A stretch of DNA of 64,000 nt from Chrysomallon squamiferum (lineage: Eukaryota; Mollusca; Gastropoda; Neomphalida; Peltospiridae). This document shows, in pieces, positions 36,420-51,541 of this stretch. The stretch is taken from positions 342,501 through 406,500 of the forward strand of contig CM022673.1 of assembly GCA_012295275.1 (NCBI GenBank), in the 5' to 3' direction. The position numbers and the translations under genes are program-made. Below the pieces are notes generated by a model. It was given only the letters and a program-made list of their open reading frames with translations, searched no databases and was not told where the DNA came from. Positions within the stretch are counted from its first letter, which is position 1; every line of letters begins with the position of its first letter.

Positions 36420-37979
36420 CTGAATAATATTAATCATTTAATATAATCAGCATATTCACAATGAATTTTTTTTATTATTAATATTTTATAATGTACACAT
36501 ACACATATAAGTCGTCTCTTTTTTTTATACGTAATCAGCACCTTCATAATGAAAGAAGGTATATTGAACTCCAGACAAAACCATTCCTGTAATTATCTAA
36601 ACTGTATTGGGTAAACAATCAGCAATTTTTTTTGTACATGTTTACCCATTTGTCCTGGTGCAGACGAAAATCTGATTTATATCACTCTAGGTCACAATCA
36701 TCATCTAAGCTCTTTTCAGCTTCACAGTGCTGTTAACTGAAGTCTGTGATCCACGCCAGAGATTCCGTTGGCTGCAAGACTTTTTTTCAAATCAGCGCTT
36801 ACAGCAAACGGTGGATTAGTACGAAGTAAAGATAATTCCAATAGATCGTCCCAATAAACGAAACCGGGATTCAGCTCAGATTTAGCTGGGAGGCAAGGCT
36901 GGAATTTATTGGAATTAATTGTACCATGATGCGATCGGCTAATTCACTGGCGCTGGTAATAAAGTCTATTCTATTTACGGTGTCACAGTGCAGTTTTTCG
37001 GTTATCGCCATTAATACAAAAGTGAATGCGTGAATAACCGTTTCTTAAATGTTTTATTGCGGCATTGATTGAAACTTGGGTCAAAGACCTCGTTCCGATA
37101 AGTACATACAGCGGAGTAGACATATTTTACTTCCCTTGCTTCCCGTAAGCTGCGTGTCGTGTATGTGAATACTAAATTAAACACGTTTTTATTTGTCTGT
37201 ACACTCTTCTGTCCTTTATCCATCCATCTGTGCAATCAAATATTCTTCCATTCATCTGTCTTTCTTTCCTCTTTTTTTTTTTTTTATTTTTGTCTCTAAC
37301 TATGCTTCCTCCTCCCGTCTGTCCATTCCCTTTATCCGTCCGTTCCATAAATCCTCCTTTCCATCAATCCATCCATTCATCCAGCAATCCGTCGTCTGTC
37401 CATCCTTACTTTGCACTCAGTATCGGCCCTTCCATCTTCCTCTCTACCACCTCACGTATCACACCTTAACTAACTGTACGACAAGCCGATTCTACTCAGA
37501 GGTATTTAATTTCTTATACGGATTCACAAGAAAGCATTTATTTTGCTGCAATTTCTTCACTGAACACGTCAAGCCTTTTTCTGTACAGGTCAAATGGCAC
37601 AGCCAAGTACAATGCTAATCGCATAGAAAACATTATCTCACATTATTAACACAACTGCGTCCCGAAGCGAAAATTCAAACCATTAACTTAATAAAATTTC
37701 ACACAATGTTGAACTTTAGAAAATGGCTCACAGAGACAAGTGTTCAGTTGGTGAGTTTTTTTGTGTTCGTGTTGATAAATGATAAATGAGCGTTTGCCGC
37801 TTTTTAACTTGTTCTTACACTGTTGTTTAGTCTTCCATTAATGGTGAAGTTTGAAAAGATTATCTTTTTAATTCAGATTTAGAGTCAGCTGGGTTTTGAA
37901 AATATGTAATTAAAGAAAATCGTTTATGTTAGCAATAGCGGCAAATACAGACGCACACACGCACACATGCATGCACACA

Positions 37980-38017
<38 letters not shown>

Positions 38018-38098
38018 CATGCACACACAAACACACACATACACACATATATATACGACAGTGAGAAAAATAGATAAATACATATATAAATTAATCAT

Positions 38099-38192
<94 letters not shown>

Positions 38193-39939
38193 CAACATAT
38201 CTTTAGCATGCACCCATCTAAAATGGAATCGATTTCCAGCCATACTTTGAAAATAACCGCATACAGTGTTTCCAAGTGTCAGAAGCAGCATTACCTGACA
38301 TCACACTGGCTCAGTGAGCGAACTCACTGTTTACGTACGTGCTTTGACAATGTTATTCTTTGCGCTCTCGCAGGTTTGACCTAAGAGTAGACTTTTATTT
38401 CCATTGTTGATCTTTAATTAAAAATGCGACCAACCAATTGAGAATTGATTGCTACCCATCACGTCGCATGACAAAACTGTTTAAACATTTATTGACTCGA
38501 ATTATGCTTAGAAATTGAAAAAAACAAGAAAAAAAAAAAAAGAAAGAAAGAAAGAAAAAAAAAAGAAGACGGAGGAAAGAAGAAGAAGAAGAAGAAGAAA
38601 AAGAAATCGTGCATTTCGTAGCATAAATTCAGTTCAAATTTTAACAAACAATTTCACTATTAGCGAGAAAATGCTTCCGGAAATTTGATTATTATGCTTT
38701 AATTTAAAGAAAGAGAAAAATATTTGGTTTTCTCGTAGACATGTTTTAGCATGAGGAAGGAAACAAAGAAAAGAAGATGAAGAAGAAGAATAAGAGCAAA
38801 CAAATGTTGACGAAGAAAACAAAGAAGAAGAAACAGGAAGAAAAACAAAACGTTTACTGACTGTAACATATGTACAGCAATGTTCAAGACGAGAACGTTA
38901 TTGTTTACTGTAAACACCGATCAAGTCAGTTTGCAGTAACATGACTGTTTATACTTTCATCAGTTCGGAAACAAACTGCAAGTGTCGTAGTGTTTTCAAG
39001 GTAGATATAAACAACCGGAAAAAGACTGACAAATTCATTCACAATACCAATCCTCTTAATGTACATTGAAAACACTACGACACTTGCAGTTTGTTTCCGA
39101 ACTGATGAAAGTATAAACAGTCATGTTACTGCAAACTGACTTGATCGGTGTTTACAGTAAACAATAACGATCTCGTCTTGAACATTGCTGTACATATGTA
39201 CAGTCAGTAAACGTTTTAATTTTCTTCTTCTTTGTTTTCTTCGTCAACATCTGTTTGCTCTTATTCTTCTTCATTTTGTTCCCGAATGACTAATTTAAAA
39301 GGGGCATTGGTACGTCCTATTCTCTTTATTGGAAGATTCGTAAAAAAGCCTTTCTTCTGTTAACAGTATCTCTTTAGTAAAATGCTGGAATATTTTAATA
39401 ACAAGGCATTCAACACATTTGGAATATAGCGTCATACATAATCATTGTTTAAGGGCCATGGCAAGTATGAGAGAAGAAACCCGCTGCGGCAAAATAACGT
39501 TTTTTTTTTTTCTTTTTCGGTAGAGATAAAGAGATATTTTCTATACATCTTTCCAGAGACAGGGAAGTCTGCATTTCGACCTTTGAATAACCATTCATCT
39601 GGCACAGGCGGAGAAGGGCAACGGCTTAATGTGGGCGGAGAGAAGAATCGTTCTTGAGAACCACCACACGTCAGCCTACTCGCTAGTCAGTGAGATGTAG
39701 TCAGCCAGCTCAAATAACAGCAGCAGTATTTGTTTCATATATCATTCGAAAAATCAGCTAGAGAAACTCCTTAATCCTAATGTTAACCGTAACATGGTAG
39801 TAGAAGCAACTGGTTATATCATCCACAAAGTAAGTAAGTAAGTTAGTAAGTGAATGAATAAAGAAAAACTTTATGAACTAATAAATCGGTAAAAGATACT
39901 GATCGATAAAATTAACGTATATTCATCAGTGAAATTTAA

Positions 39940-39987
<48 letters not shown>

Positions 39988-41890
39988 AGTAATAATAATA
40001 AAATAAAACTGAGCAACGTAATTTTAAGAAAATTAAAGAGATATTAAACAATCGAATAATAGAACGTTAAAAGAGTACTGGCCAATCGAATAATAGAACG
40101 TTAAAAGAGTACTGGCCAATCGAATAATAGAACGTTAAAAGATTACTGGCCAATCGAATAAAAGAACAGTAAAATACACCAACCATACGAATTCAAAAAT
40201 AGTCAGCGGAAGTGTAAATACAGTAAAAAAAAAAAAAAATACTAACCAATCAAAGGTAAGACATCCGACGTCGGCGGCATGCTCTCCGTGACCAGCATCA
40301 TGAACACAGTCATAGACAGAAGAGTTGTTATCCCCATGGTAACCTTCTCTCCGGAATCTGACGGAATATAAAATCCGAGAAGAGCCACGAGCGTTATCAG
40401 AATACACGGTATTATCATATTGAAAATATAAAAAAGAGGTCGCCTCTGTATATGAATGTAGTACGTAATATCCGGATAGGGTTCCGCACAGCAGGAATAA
40501 AACTTGAGGTTGCGCTGCACGCGCAGGCGCACGAGATGCCACTCGCTGTTTGGAATGTAGTTGGAGTCGTCGCCGTCTTCCGTCGTCATTATTAAGTTCA
40601 CTTGGTAGCCGTCGTACGTCCACGACGAGAACAGCAGCGAACAGTTCTGTTCGTCGAACGGAAAATACCGAACATTAATAGCGCACGAGCTTTTGAAGAT
40701 CGTCATAGACAGCCAGGTGATGTTGCCGTCGTTCGTGACGATGACATTGGTGCTGATTGAAGAGAAGTATGAGGAGACGTCGGCGCTGTAACAGATGAAT
40801 TTTTAATATTATTAATGGCTAAAATTGACATTAAATTATTATTTCTGACAGTTTCTATGCATGACGTCATTCATTTTTCTTTAGCGTAAACCTGGGCATG
40901 CTTAAATTTATTCTGTAAAACAAAATTGCAATTTAATTTGCATTTGTAGAAAATAAACTTTATTAAATACATCAAAAGGCTTATTATAAGTTTGATGTAT
41001 CTGTTAAATGATGACAATAGCAATAGCAATAGCAATAACAATAACAATAAATAAATAAATAAATAAAAAAATAAAAAATTTGCCTTGCTAACCAGGAAAA
41101 CAAAATGTTTGTCTGTAATTTCAAACTGGGACTCACACAGATCGATGACGCCATTAAAGATAAATATGTGTTTAGTAAGAAAAGTAAAGAATACCGATAA
41201 CGACAACGACAACGACAACAGCAACAGAAATATTGCTTAGGCTGTACTTTTCTTTTAGATAAAGGTAACTACTTTCAGTCAAATAAATCATTAAAGAAAA
41301 ACAAAAAAAAAAAAAAAAAAAAAACATTTCGTATTCATTTTGTCAAAAAGTGTCCCAAAGCACGCCTATAATGGACACATATTCTTACGACGAAAACCAG
41401 TCTTTCCATATAATTAATGTACCTGAATACTTACTTATTATACAGGAGTATGTCAGGTTTCCAAACAGCGGTGTGTGGGAGGCGAATGACTTTAATGCCG
41501 CCATATTTCACAGGATCCCACCGAAGTCCGTAATCAAGCCACATCTGTACCAATGCATTAAACACAATTATAAATCTTTCTTCATTATTCTCTGGGGTAA
41601 AGATAGCGAAACTGTTTTTGTCAATAACATTTTAATACTGCTTTCAACTGAATAATATAAAATATATGTGCTCCTCGGTTTCCTGTTTTATTTACGAATG
41701 CACATAAATAAATAAATAATTGTGTATGTACTTAGATACATATATACATATATACATACATACACTCCATCATACCTAGATTCATCCCTAAACACACACA
41801 CATATATATATATATACATACATATGTATACATACATAAATATATATATACATATACATACATACATACATATATGCATACATAAATTGC

Positions 41891-41933
<43 letters not shown>

Positions 41934-41943
41934 ATTTAATATA

Positions 41944-41998
<55 letters not shown>

Positions 41999-42292
41999 TC
42001 TCATCTATAACAACCTCTCTATTTTGACTCTTCATTTCATTTAAAAAAAAAAATAAAAAATTTAAACAATATTTTCAAAATAAATTTAAAGTTTTATCTA
42101 TTTTCTGCACTACCAAGGGTATGCGACATTTACTTGTACAGACAATAAAAAAAAAGAGTCTGTGATTGCTATAATAAAAACCACTCAGTGGTAACTCATT
42201 AAGGAAAGCTTCTTGGCATGGAAACCCCGAAGATATAAATCAAACAGGTTACATTTGTCATTTCTGACTGCAAACACACTCCTAAAAAAACA

Positions 42293-42328
<36 letters not shown>

Positions 42329-45173
42329 AGATAGAAAACGACAACTGTTTAATGTCTGTGCGAATTAATCATCTTGAAATTGTTAGTTATCTTGAAAATC
42401 TCCATTCGAGAAAACAGACATATTAAATGTCATCTTAAAACGAAACGAAGGCATCATTATAATCAGATTATCGTTTAAGCAGTTTTTAGTTTCCTCTCTG
42501 GTTTTTGTTTTTTTGGAATTAATATCATTATGCTTTTTATTTGATTAAACACAAATATAGATAAAATACAGAGAGAAGTTGTTAGATATATCAGTAGACA
42601 GATGGATGGAAAGACAGACTGTCTGGTAGCTTGACATATATACAGAAAGAGAGGTGGATAGACAGAGGTATTATACACATACATACAAACAGTCACACAA
42701 ACACATACATATACATATACATACACACATAAAATAACGCATGTCTTGTCAACGATCCAAAATAATTATTAAACCTAATACCATGTAAAAAGACCTACAA
42801 ATACATATACTGGTACGAAATATTCATATAACGATGGATGGACAATTACGCCAGTCTCCGGTGATCTACAAACAAACAGCTATACAGTCAGCTCATTATA
42901 AATAAGTGTATGTTCCTGAACTTCGCTAGTGTATGTTCATTTCTTGAAGTAAAACTCAGCGAGATCCTCGCGGATTTGTAATGGCGATTGCACAGTCATC
43001 CAATATAACTGTTACCAACGAATCAGACACGCACGACTGAATCAAATCGAGGCGATTTTTTAAAATAATTTTTTTCTGGCAGTTATTACGTTTGGCGAGT
43101 AAAAAACAAAGTTAATGGCTTGTATTTTACACGCACGGACTGCTGCACATTTGAACGCTAATGGCTAGTTTGCGATGATAGATGTTGCAGAACACATTTT
43201 TATTTTGTGGAGGTCGTTTATTGACCGTTTATTCCGTTAGTGGGATGGGTATAGAGATATTCAAAGTGGCTGATGTCTCTCGTTTTATTTAAATCTAAAA
43301 TACATTTTTCAAATTTTCATCATGATTTATGTCGATACGTTCAGCACTCTCTTGTAAAGACTTCGTTCATTACTGTTTCAAACTTCCGCATCAGTTTAAC
43401 GATTCAACTTCTTTTGCATAAACAAAGAAATGCGCGCGCATACACTTATAATAAACACACATGCGTATGAACAAACACACACATTTAGTGAAACTTCTCA
43501 TGCCGGATTCTGGGATGTTTGAAGTTTTTCATTTAGCAACTAGAAGAGTTTTGGTTTAGTAAGGATCCGTTTTTGAGAAGTTTCACTGTGCACACATGCA
43601 CTGGCGCACGCACACGCATAAAAACATAAAGTCATATAATATACACATATACATATATACCTACAAACAGCAACACATGCATACATACATATACATACAT
43701 ACATATATGCTTACTAACATGCATACATATACACACACACAAACACATACATCATATATACAGTCTTACAAACACACACATATTAGTCACACATACATGT
43801 ATACATGCATGGATACATACACATACACATATACACATACATATACTCATATCCACATATGCATGTACCCAGACACAGTCATACCTATATACATACAATT
43901 TTGACATCACAGAACATGCAAATGCTATAACTAAAAGAGATTAACAAAGAATTTGGAGACAATAATTATTTCCCTACGGAAAAAGTCTACGTTTAACTGT
44001 TTAGAGGTGAAGTCTGTGTATCATGAAATCAGCAACAGGACGCAAATATATCAAGATGAATGAATGAATAAATGGATGGATGAATGAAAAAATAAATAAT
44101 AAATAAATAAATAATACATAACTGAAATAAGTAAGTAAGTAAATAAATAAATAAAATTTTAAAATAAAATGAAATGATATAAAATATAATAAACAGAATA
44201 AAATAAAATAAAATATAATAGATAGACACAGATAGCTAGATATATAGGTAGAGAGACAGAAAGTTAGATAGACAGACGCATAGATAGATAGATAGACAGA
44301 CAGATAGACAGACAGATAGATAGATAGATGAACAAGAGTGAAAAAAACAAAAACAACATTTAAATATAACACATATTTACCTGGTTCAGCCAGCAGTTGG
44401 TAGTTATAATCTGATTCTTTTCATCCTGAAAAACAGAAAAGAATTATCATAATCATCATCATCATCATCAACTTAATCATAATGTAACAACCCCCCACGA
44501 AAAAACCTTCAAACTATTCATGATGATCAATATTATTGTTGTTGTTGTTGTTGTTCTTCTTCTTCTTCTTCATCTTTTTCTTCCTCTTCTTCTTCTTCTT
44601 CTTATTATTATTATAATTTTTTTAATAAAATATGGGAGACTTAGTGAAACTCCTCATACCGGATTCTGAGGTGTTCTGTTTATAGTTTTTCATTCAACCA
44701 AGAGGTCAGAAGAAAGAAAATTGCTTCAATGTTCTCCAAAAAAGCTTGGCAGATTTAACCGTGCAAAAACTTCGCAAACGAGTATGAAAACTAGGTTATA
44801 GAATCCTAAATCGCGCTCTCCATCTTTGAAATCTTATTTTCTGCGTGCAATACGAAATACATTTGGCCACAAAACTAAAATTATCGTTCTTAAGGCCTAT
44901 TTCTTGTCTTTTTTTTTTCCTTTTTAAAAAACCCAAACCAGTTAATGGAAAACTGTGATGACCAACTGCATAATTTCGTGGCTAATTAATTTGTTTTTAA
45001 ACTATTCTGTATTTCAATAACTTAAACAGGCGAATTTCTAATTATTATTACTGTTGCAGTGACCATTTTCCAAAAAGTATTATTACAGAAGTAAATAATT
45101 AAGTTAAATGTAGAAAGCTACTGTTACAATCAATACTGTATTAAATGTCTTTCTTATTGTTTTATCTCTCCTA

Positions 45174-45262
<89 letters not shown>

Positions 45263-45395
45263 TTCTCTCTCTCTTTATCTTCTTCTCTCTGTTTTTTCTC
45301 TTTCAAGTTGTTCTCATTGAATCCTTTCTGTCTGCTTCTCTCTTGTTTCTTTAGTCCAAGTCTGTCATACATACACACAAACAAATACACACACA

Positions 45396-45449
<54 letters not shown>

Positions 45450-46731
45450 CATATTCCAGAGATACACACGTATACAGATACAGACAGATAATCGCATCAC
45501 ATACACACAAATACACATATACATACATAAACACATAAGCATCAACATACACATACAAACATGCTCAAGTTCTCATTAAAAGGTTATTTTTCTAAATAAT
45601 ATAACGAGTGCAAAAAGGTATATTTTAAACTGCAAAACGACTCAGTTATCATGCATTATAAATTGCTATATTTTAATTATAATATTTTCATTCTTTCTTC
45701 CACTTCAGCTAGCATAGCTATAGGGACGTATATAAAAACTGGCTGTTTTGTCTAGTCTTACCATCCACTAAAATCTACAGCATATTTTATCACGTAAGTT
45801 TTTTTTGTTTTAAAAATCGTCCATGGACTTATGTATACATTCTTAAATATCTGATTAGATGTAACATGAGATAAGCGTACTTTCAAAAAGCCATTAATGC
45901 CAGCGGAATAATCAGTTGTTACAACCAGTATATTAAAAATATCTGATGGTGAAATGATAATGATAGTAAAAACCTATCAAAAAAAAAAAAAAATAATAAT
46001 AATAATAATAAAAATAAATAAATAAATAATAAAATAAAATAATAAATTACACTGACAGTTTTACAGTTGCAGAACAGAAGAGCAATTTATTACACCTATG
46101 GCTACCATCAACTGACATCCGAAGAAAACAAAAGCAATAACATGGCCAATAAAATTATTTTTCTTTAATAAGAAAACACTGAAACCTCAAAAAAACCCAA
46201 AAAAAAAACCCCATAAATAAATAAATAACATGATAAATAAATAAATAAATAAATAAATAAGTAAATAAATAAAACACACACAAGAAAACAACAACATAAC
46301 AAAATGCCATATATCCGAAGATGCAAATGTTTATTTATTCAATTTTTTTCTTACTAACTGAAGCAAGCTATTGTGACTGTTTTAAATTTTTGAATTAATA
46401 AAAGTAATTTAAGTACACAGATACTACGAAGACATCTTTGAGTACTGTTACCACGTGACAGGCAGATTGAGCGACAGAGCAAGCGACTATGTCAACACTT
46501 ATCTCTGTATACTGGAACTCAAGAGGAAACTCAGACTGCATCTACAACACACAATTCGTTTCAGTGTCGAATGATTCATATTCTGTTTTCATTGCTGGTA
46601 CTTTAAATTCAGAAGACGTCTTACTGACAGATATTTTCATACGCGCATAGATGAGTGTTTCTATTTAACTGTATGTAATTTTTTTTTGCGTGCATATGTG
46701 GGCGTATGTGTGTACGGATACGTAGGTACGT

Positions 46732-46777
<46 letters not shown>

Positions 46778-47737
46778 TTGCATATATACATAGTTACCTG
46801 CATGCATATATAAATACATACATAGCAAGTTTTACGAATTAATTATTTCATAATTATTAATAGTCATCTATATTTATATCTATTTTTTTGTTAATGAAAT
46901 GTAAATACAACTTTTTTCTTTCAATCATAACGTCAGAGAAATATCTACATTTCCACTATCAGTACTGAAATTACTGGTCACCCATCGCAAACAAGACAAA
47001 CTAATTACCAACCAATTTTCGTCCTGAAGATTTAATTACGAAATATATTTAAATGTTGTTTCCGTAAAACAATATTTACCAAATTCTGAAGAAGTGACAT
47101 GAATACATAATGTCAACCTCTTCGCCTGCCATACAAGAAAGTGTGTATGTGGTAGAACGTACATGGGACAATATTTAATCAAGCGAGTTTCGAGAGCAAT
47201 TTCACCAACTAAAAACTAGCACATCATTTCGCTGCAAAGGCCGTGCAGATGAATTGGGATAATTCACATTTTTCTCAGTTGATTTGCAATCACACAGACT
47301 GTCTTGTCCAAACACACAGGCTCGGACAACGAACGTTAACTACAGAATGACCAGTAGCAAATAATAAAAAAAAAAAAAATAAATCCCAGGTCCAGTCCCA
47401 TTTGTTATTTTATAAAAAAAATTTTGAAGGGAGACTTGAATGCTTTTACAAATACATTGTGTGTGCTGGCAAAGAATTAAAAAGATATTTTAGGAACCAT
47501 GGATTGTTATAATGCAACTATCACCAAAATAATGCACAACACCAGTATTAATGAAGATATTGTCAAATTATATATATTAGGAAGATATTGTATAATTATA
47601 TATAACTGTTAGGAAAATATTGTATAATACAAACAATTTATAATTATGCACACATACATACAAGATAAACATACCCAGAAAACACACGAACGCATTTATA
47701 CATAAAATGAAAAAAAAAAAAAAAAAAAATAAAATAA

Positions 47738-47773
<36 letters not shown>

Positions 47774-50285
47774 GGTCAAACTCTCTAAATGTTAAAATAA
47801 ACACGACATCACCGAAAAACAGCCATGAAAAGAATGCAGCGATATTACGTAACACGCCCTCTTCTAGCTCTAATGAATCAGATTCCTTTTTCTGGTTACG
47901 CGATTGCTGAAATAATGTTTTATATTGATGAAGCCTTTTAGCTGCCAAATTCACCGCATGCCACAATTAATCTTTTGTCTTCTCTTTCCGCAAGGTGTCT
48001 CTGGCACGGAATATCAATGAGGAAAAACAACGTAAAAGTTATTACAACCGGCGGCAGAGTCATTAATATTCGTCGTAGGCGGCCTGCAGCAAAGAATGTC
48101 AGAGTCAGGCCACTGGCCGCACGTTTACGTTACGTTAATTAAATTACTGCATTGTCTGTGGCGTTTAAAAACGTAAGGGTTATAATTAGGGGAAATAAAA
48201 GATACTAATGACTTAGTAAATGCTGATTTATTTAAAATACGCTCGTAGAGAGCCTCATATAAAATTGTCTAATGTGTGTAACTTTTTAAATAAATGAATA
48301 GACAAACAAATATCATTGAAAACGAATTAAGAAATAAATTAAAATAATGATTATACTACATGTAACAATAAAAACGGTAATAATAAAAGTAACAATAATA
48401 GTACTGGTGGTGGTAATAGTATAATAATATATGTAACAGCAACAACAATAGTAATAACGGCAGTAATTATAGTAGTGATAGAAGCAGTGGTAGTAGTAAT
48501 AATGCTGGTGATGATATTAGTGGTGATGGGAATGATAGCTGAAATAATAAGAAAAATAATTATTATTACTATTAATATTAATAGAAGAGCAACTACGACT
48601 ACAAAACAACTACTGCTGCTACTACTCAGACTGGTAACAGACGCAGACAAGAAACTTATTATTACTCTTTCGAAGGTGCTTAGAATCTGTCTAAACTGTA
48701 ACGAGGGTATTACTGGTAAATCAGCGAGCCAGACAATTCAACCCTCCAGCTCTGACTCTTTAACATTTAGACCGGATACAAAGTGAGCAAGCAGACACGT
48801 AACGATGTCATAAATCGGCTTCTTTTCTTTAGAGCCTAATTTAACAGTAGTTCAAATATGTGCTCGACAGTTGCCTATCATTAGAACATTATTTGCTAAA
48901 CCAATACTGTTTTGTTTAATTTAAACAATTGCGTCTGAGAACAATTAAAAAGAAAGCAATACATTTTAGGGATTTGTGAAAAACTAGGGCGTGTTTGTAA
49001 ATAAGGAAATTTATATCTGTGCTATTGTCAAGAAAAAAAAAAAATTTAGTGTTAAATTTAGTTTTAATAAATGTGAAAACCAAATATTTATTTAAATCGA
49101 TACTAAATACATTTCCACAATTTACATGGGTTAATCATGGGAGGATTTTCAAGAACTTGACATAAATAATCAGACTTTAATTATGTAAATATTTGTAAAT
49201 AACTATTTAATTTCAAATTCCAGAATATGGTCGAATTTCTCATTATGATTCTCTTCATCTACTACGTTTCTGTACAAATGTAATAAAATACGGCCGATCG
49301 ACTTCCTGTCCAAGACTTATCAAAGCAAAAAGACCGAGACTTCCTGCATCGACAAAGTGACGGGAAATCGAGACTAATGTCTGGTCTTAGGACTGTTTGA
49401 ACTCAGAATTAAAATAACGAACTCTCATTGACAGCTGGTTATCCCGATTCCGGCTACTGAATTTTCGTACCAGTTCGACAAAAAACGCAAGATAAATATT
49501 TAAATCATGTGTATATTAGTTTAACTTACTTTCCCATTGTTACGAAGTTGTTGTCCTTATAATGAATTTGAAATCAATACTTGCAGTAAGTTGGAATAGT
49601 TAAGTTATCAACAACAACAACAGCAATAGAAGCAGCAGCAACTGCAGCAACAGCTACAGCAGCAACAAGAATAACAACAAATAATAATAATCATAATAAT
49701 AAAAATGAAACAACAGCAATGACAATAATACTAACAACAAACCTAAAAATAAGAAGAAAAGGAAAAATAACAGCAACATCTATAACAATAACAGTAACAA
49801 CAACAAGAATAATAGCAACAGAAAAACAACAACAACAACAACATCAACAATAAATCGCTTTTATTGTTATGAAACATTTATTGTTATTTAATTTACCGTT
49901 ATATCTCTGTATGACTGTTAGTCTTCTGAATAATTGTAAATCAAGACCCATTACAGAAAGATATAAATACCGACGTTAATGACTGATAATCAACACAGAA
50001 AATGGTAAAATTTTATTAATCTTGAAGAAATGAAAGGACAAACAGGAATAAACATACAATAAGTTCATAAGCATGTGCATTTATGAATATAGCAGAGGGA
50101 CATTAGATTATACAAAGAGACAGTATGAGATAGAGAAAAGCAGAGAGAGAGAGAGAGAGAGAGAGAAAGGGAGACAGACATGTAGAAGAAAAAAACTGTT
50201 TCACCTCTTCTGCCGCACCACACATTCTCTCTCTCTCTCTCTCCCCTATATATATATATATCTCTCTCTCTCTCTCTCTATATAG

Positions 50286-50349
<64 letters not shown>

Positions 50350-51502
50350 GACAAAAGACTCAAGAGAGTGCAGCTAAGTCAAGTGAAAAACCTCATGCAG
50401 TTTATACGGCATTAAGCCAGAATTAGTTCTAATAATAAAAAGTAAATAGTATTTAGGCGTATATAAATAACACTTCATTACCCTAAATTGGAAAAATTAC
50501 GACTTCTTAAATGAGTAATTATAAATTAGAAAAATTCTCAAGATAATAGTATTCATTTATCATTTTATTGTGTTCTCTTTTCTTCAAGTAGTCATTCTTT
50601 TTTTTCCTTCGTTTGTTCATTAATTCGTTCCTTCCTTAACACGCTCCTTCGTTCACGTTACATGTGCTTGAATTAAGGAGGCTAATAACTCTGTCTTATT
50701 TTCAGTGACCCGAATAACTGGATAAATCAATTAATAACACAGTGGAATTATAGACAATTGATTAACTGACAAACGAATTAATTCGTCTTTCCTCCCTCAT
50801 CTGTTATTTTAATCTGCTCTGCTAACCTACACACGGCAGTATTTAGGTTATTACTTTTCTGGTTCGTACCACAATTTTCTTATAATTTGTATTTCTGGCT
50901 ATCATATTTTTATCAACCTCATAATCAGCATCATCAAAATCAATATTATCATCTTCGTCATCATCGTCTTTGTCATTATCATCATTATGTTTTTCATCAT
51001 CATCAGCAGCATCTTCGTAATCATAACTATCATACAAATATAGCCATTACCATTAATAAATTAAAAGAAAATATTAACAGAATAGCAAAAAATGTATTTC
51101 TTCATTTTTAAAAATTAAAAAAATATATATATCATTCAGTACCATCATCCCCAGTTCGCGTTCCTTTGCAATCAGCATACAGTCAGTTACAGAATAAACC
51201 TCTTTGTTTTTGCATTCTTTCAGCTTACTGTGTCAGTGTCTAATACAAGTAATTAGAAAAATATGGCGTGACTCCCACGTATACAGAATTTTCCAATAAA
51301 CTAAAATTTAAACTTAAGTATAATAAATAATAAAAAGATAGATATATTTCATCCGGCGCTTCTCGAAAGGCGTGGTATTTGTTCACGTTGCGACAGAGTG
51401 CTGTCCCCTGTTTCTCGTTATCTACTCAGTCATTAGCCATAAACATATGTGTGAAAGCGTTTTATCGTAGATGTAAGTAAAAACGTTTGATAAAACAATT
51501 TT

Positions 51503-51541
<39 letters not shown>

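Noticed and set aside
37926-38384. 152-codon open frame on +
   Set aside because: Most of it is translated (CA)n and (CT)n microsatellite, and it lies in a minus-strand intron.
41350-41655. 101-codon + frame over receptor exon 4
   Set aside because: Shadow of the real minus-strand exon 41435-41544, which has correct splice sites and conserved receptor sequence.
47577-47966. 129-codon minus frame starting [14 protein letters not shown]
   Set aside because: It ends in translated poly-T. The first 60 codons have no recognised family and no supporting acceptor or donor pattern. I prefer a non-coding island.
48351-48786. Ser/Val/Ile-rich frames of about 100 codons on both strands
   Set aside because: The region is a degenerate trinucleotide (AAT/GTA) repeat; both strands are open for that reason.
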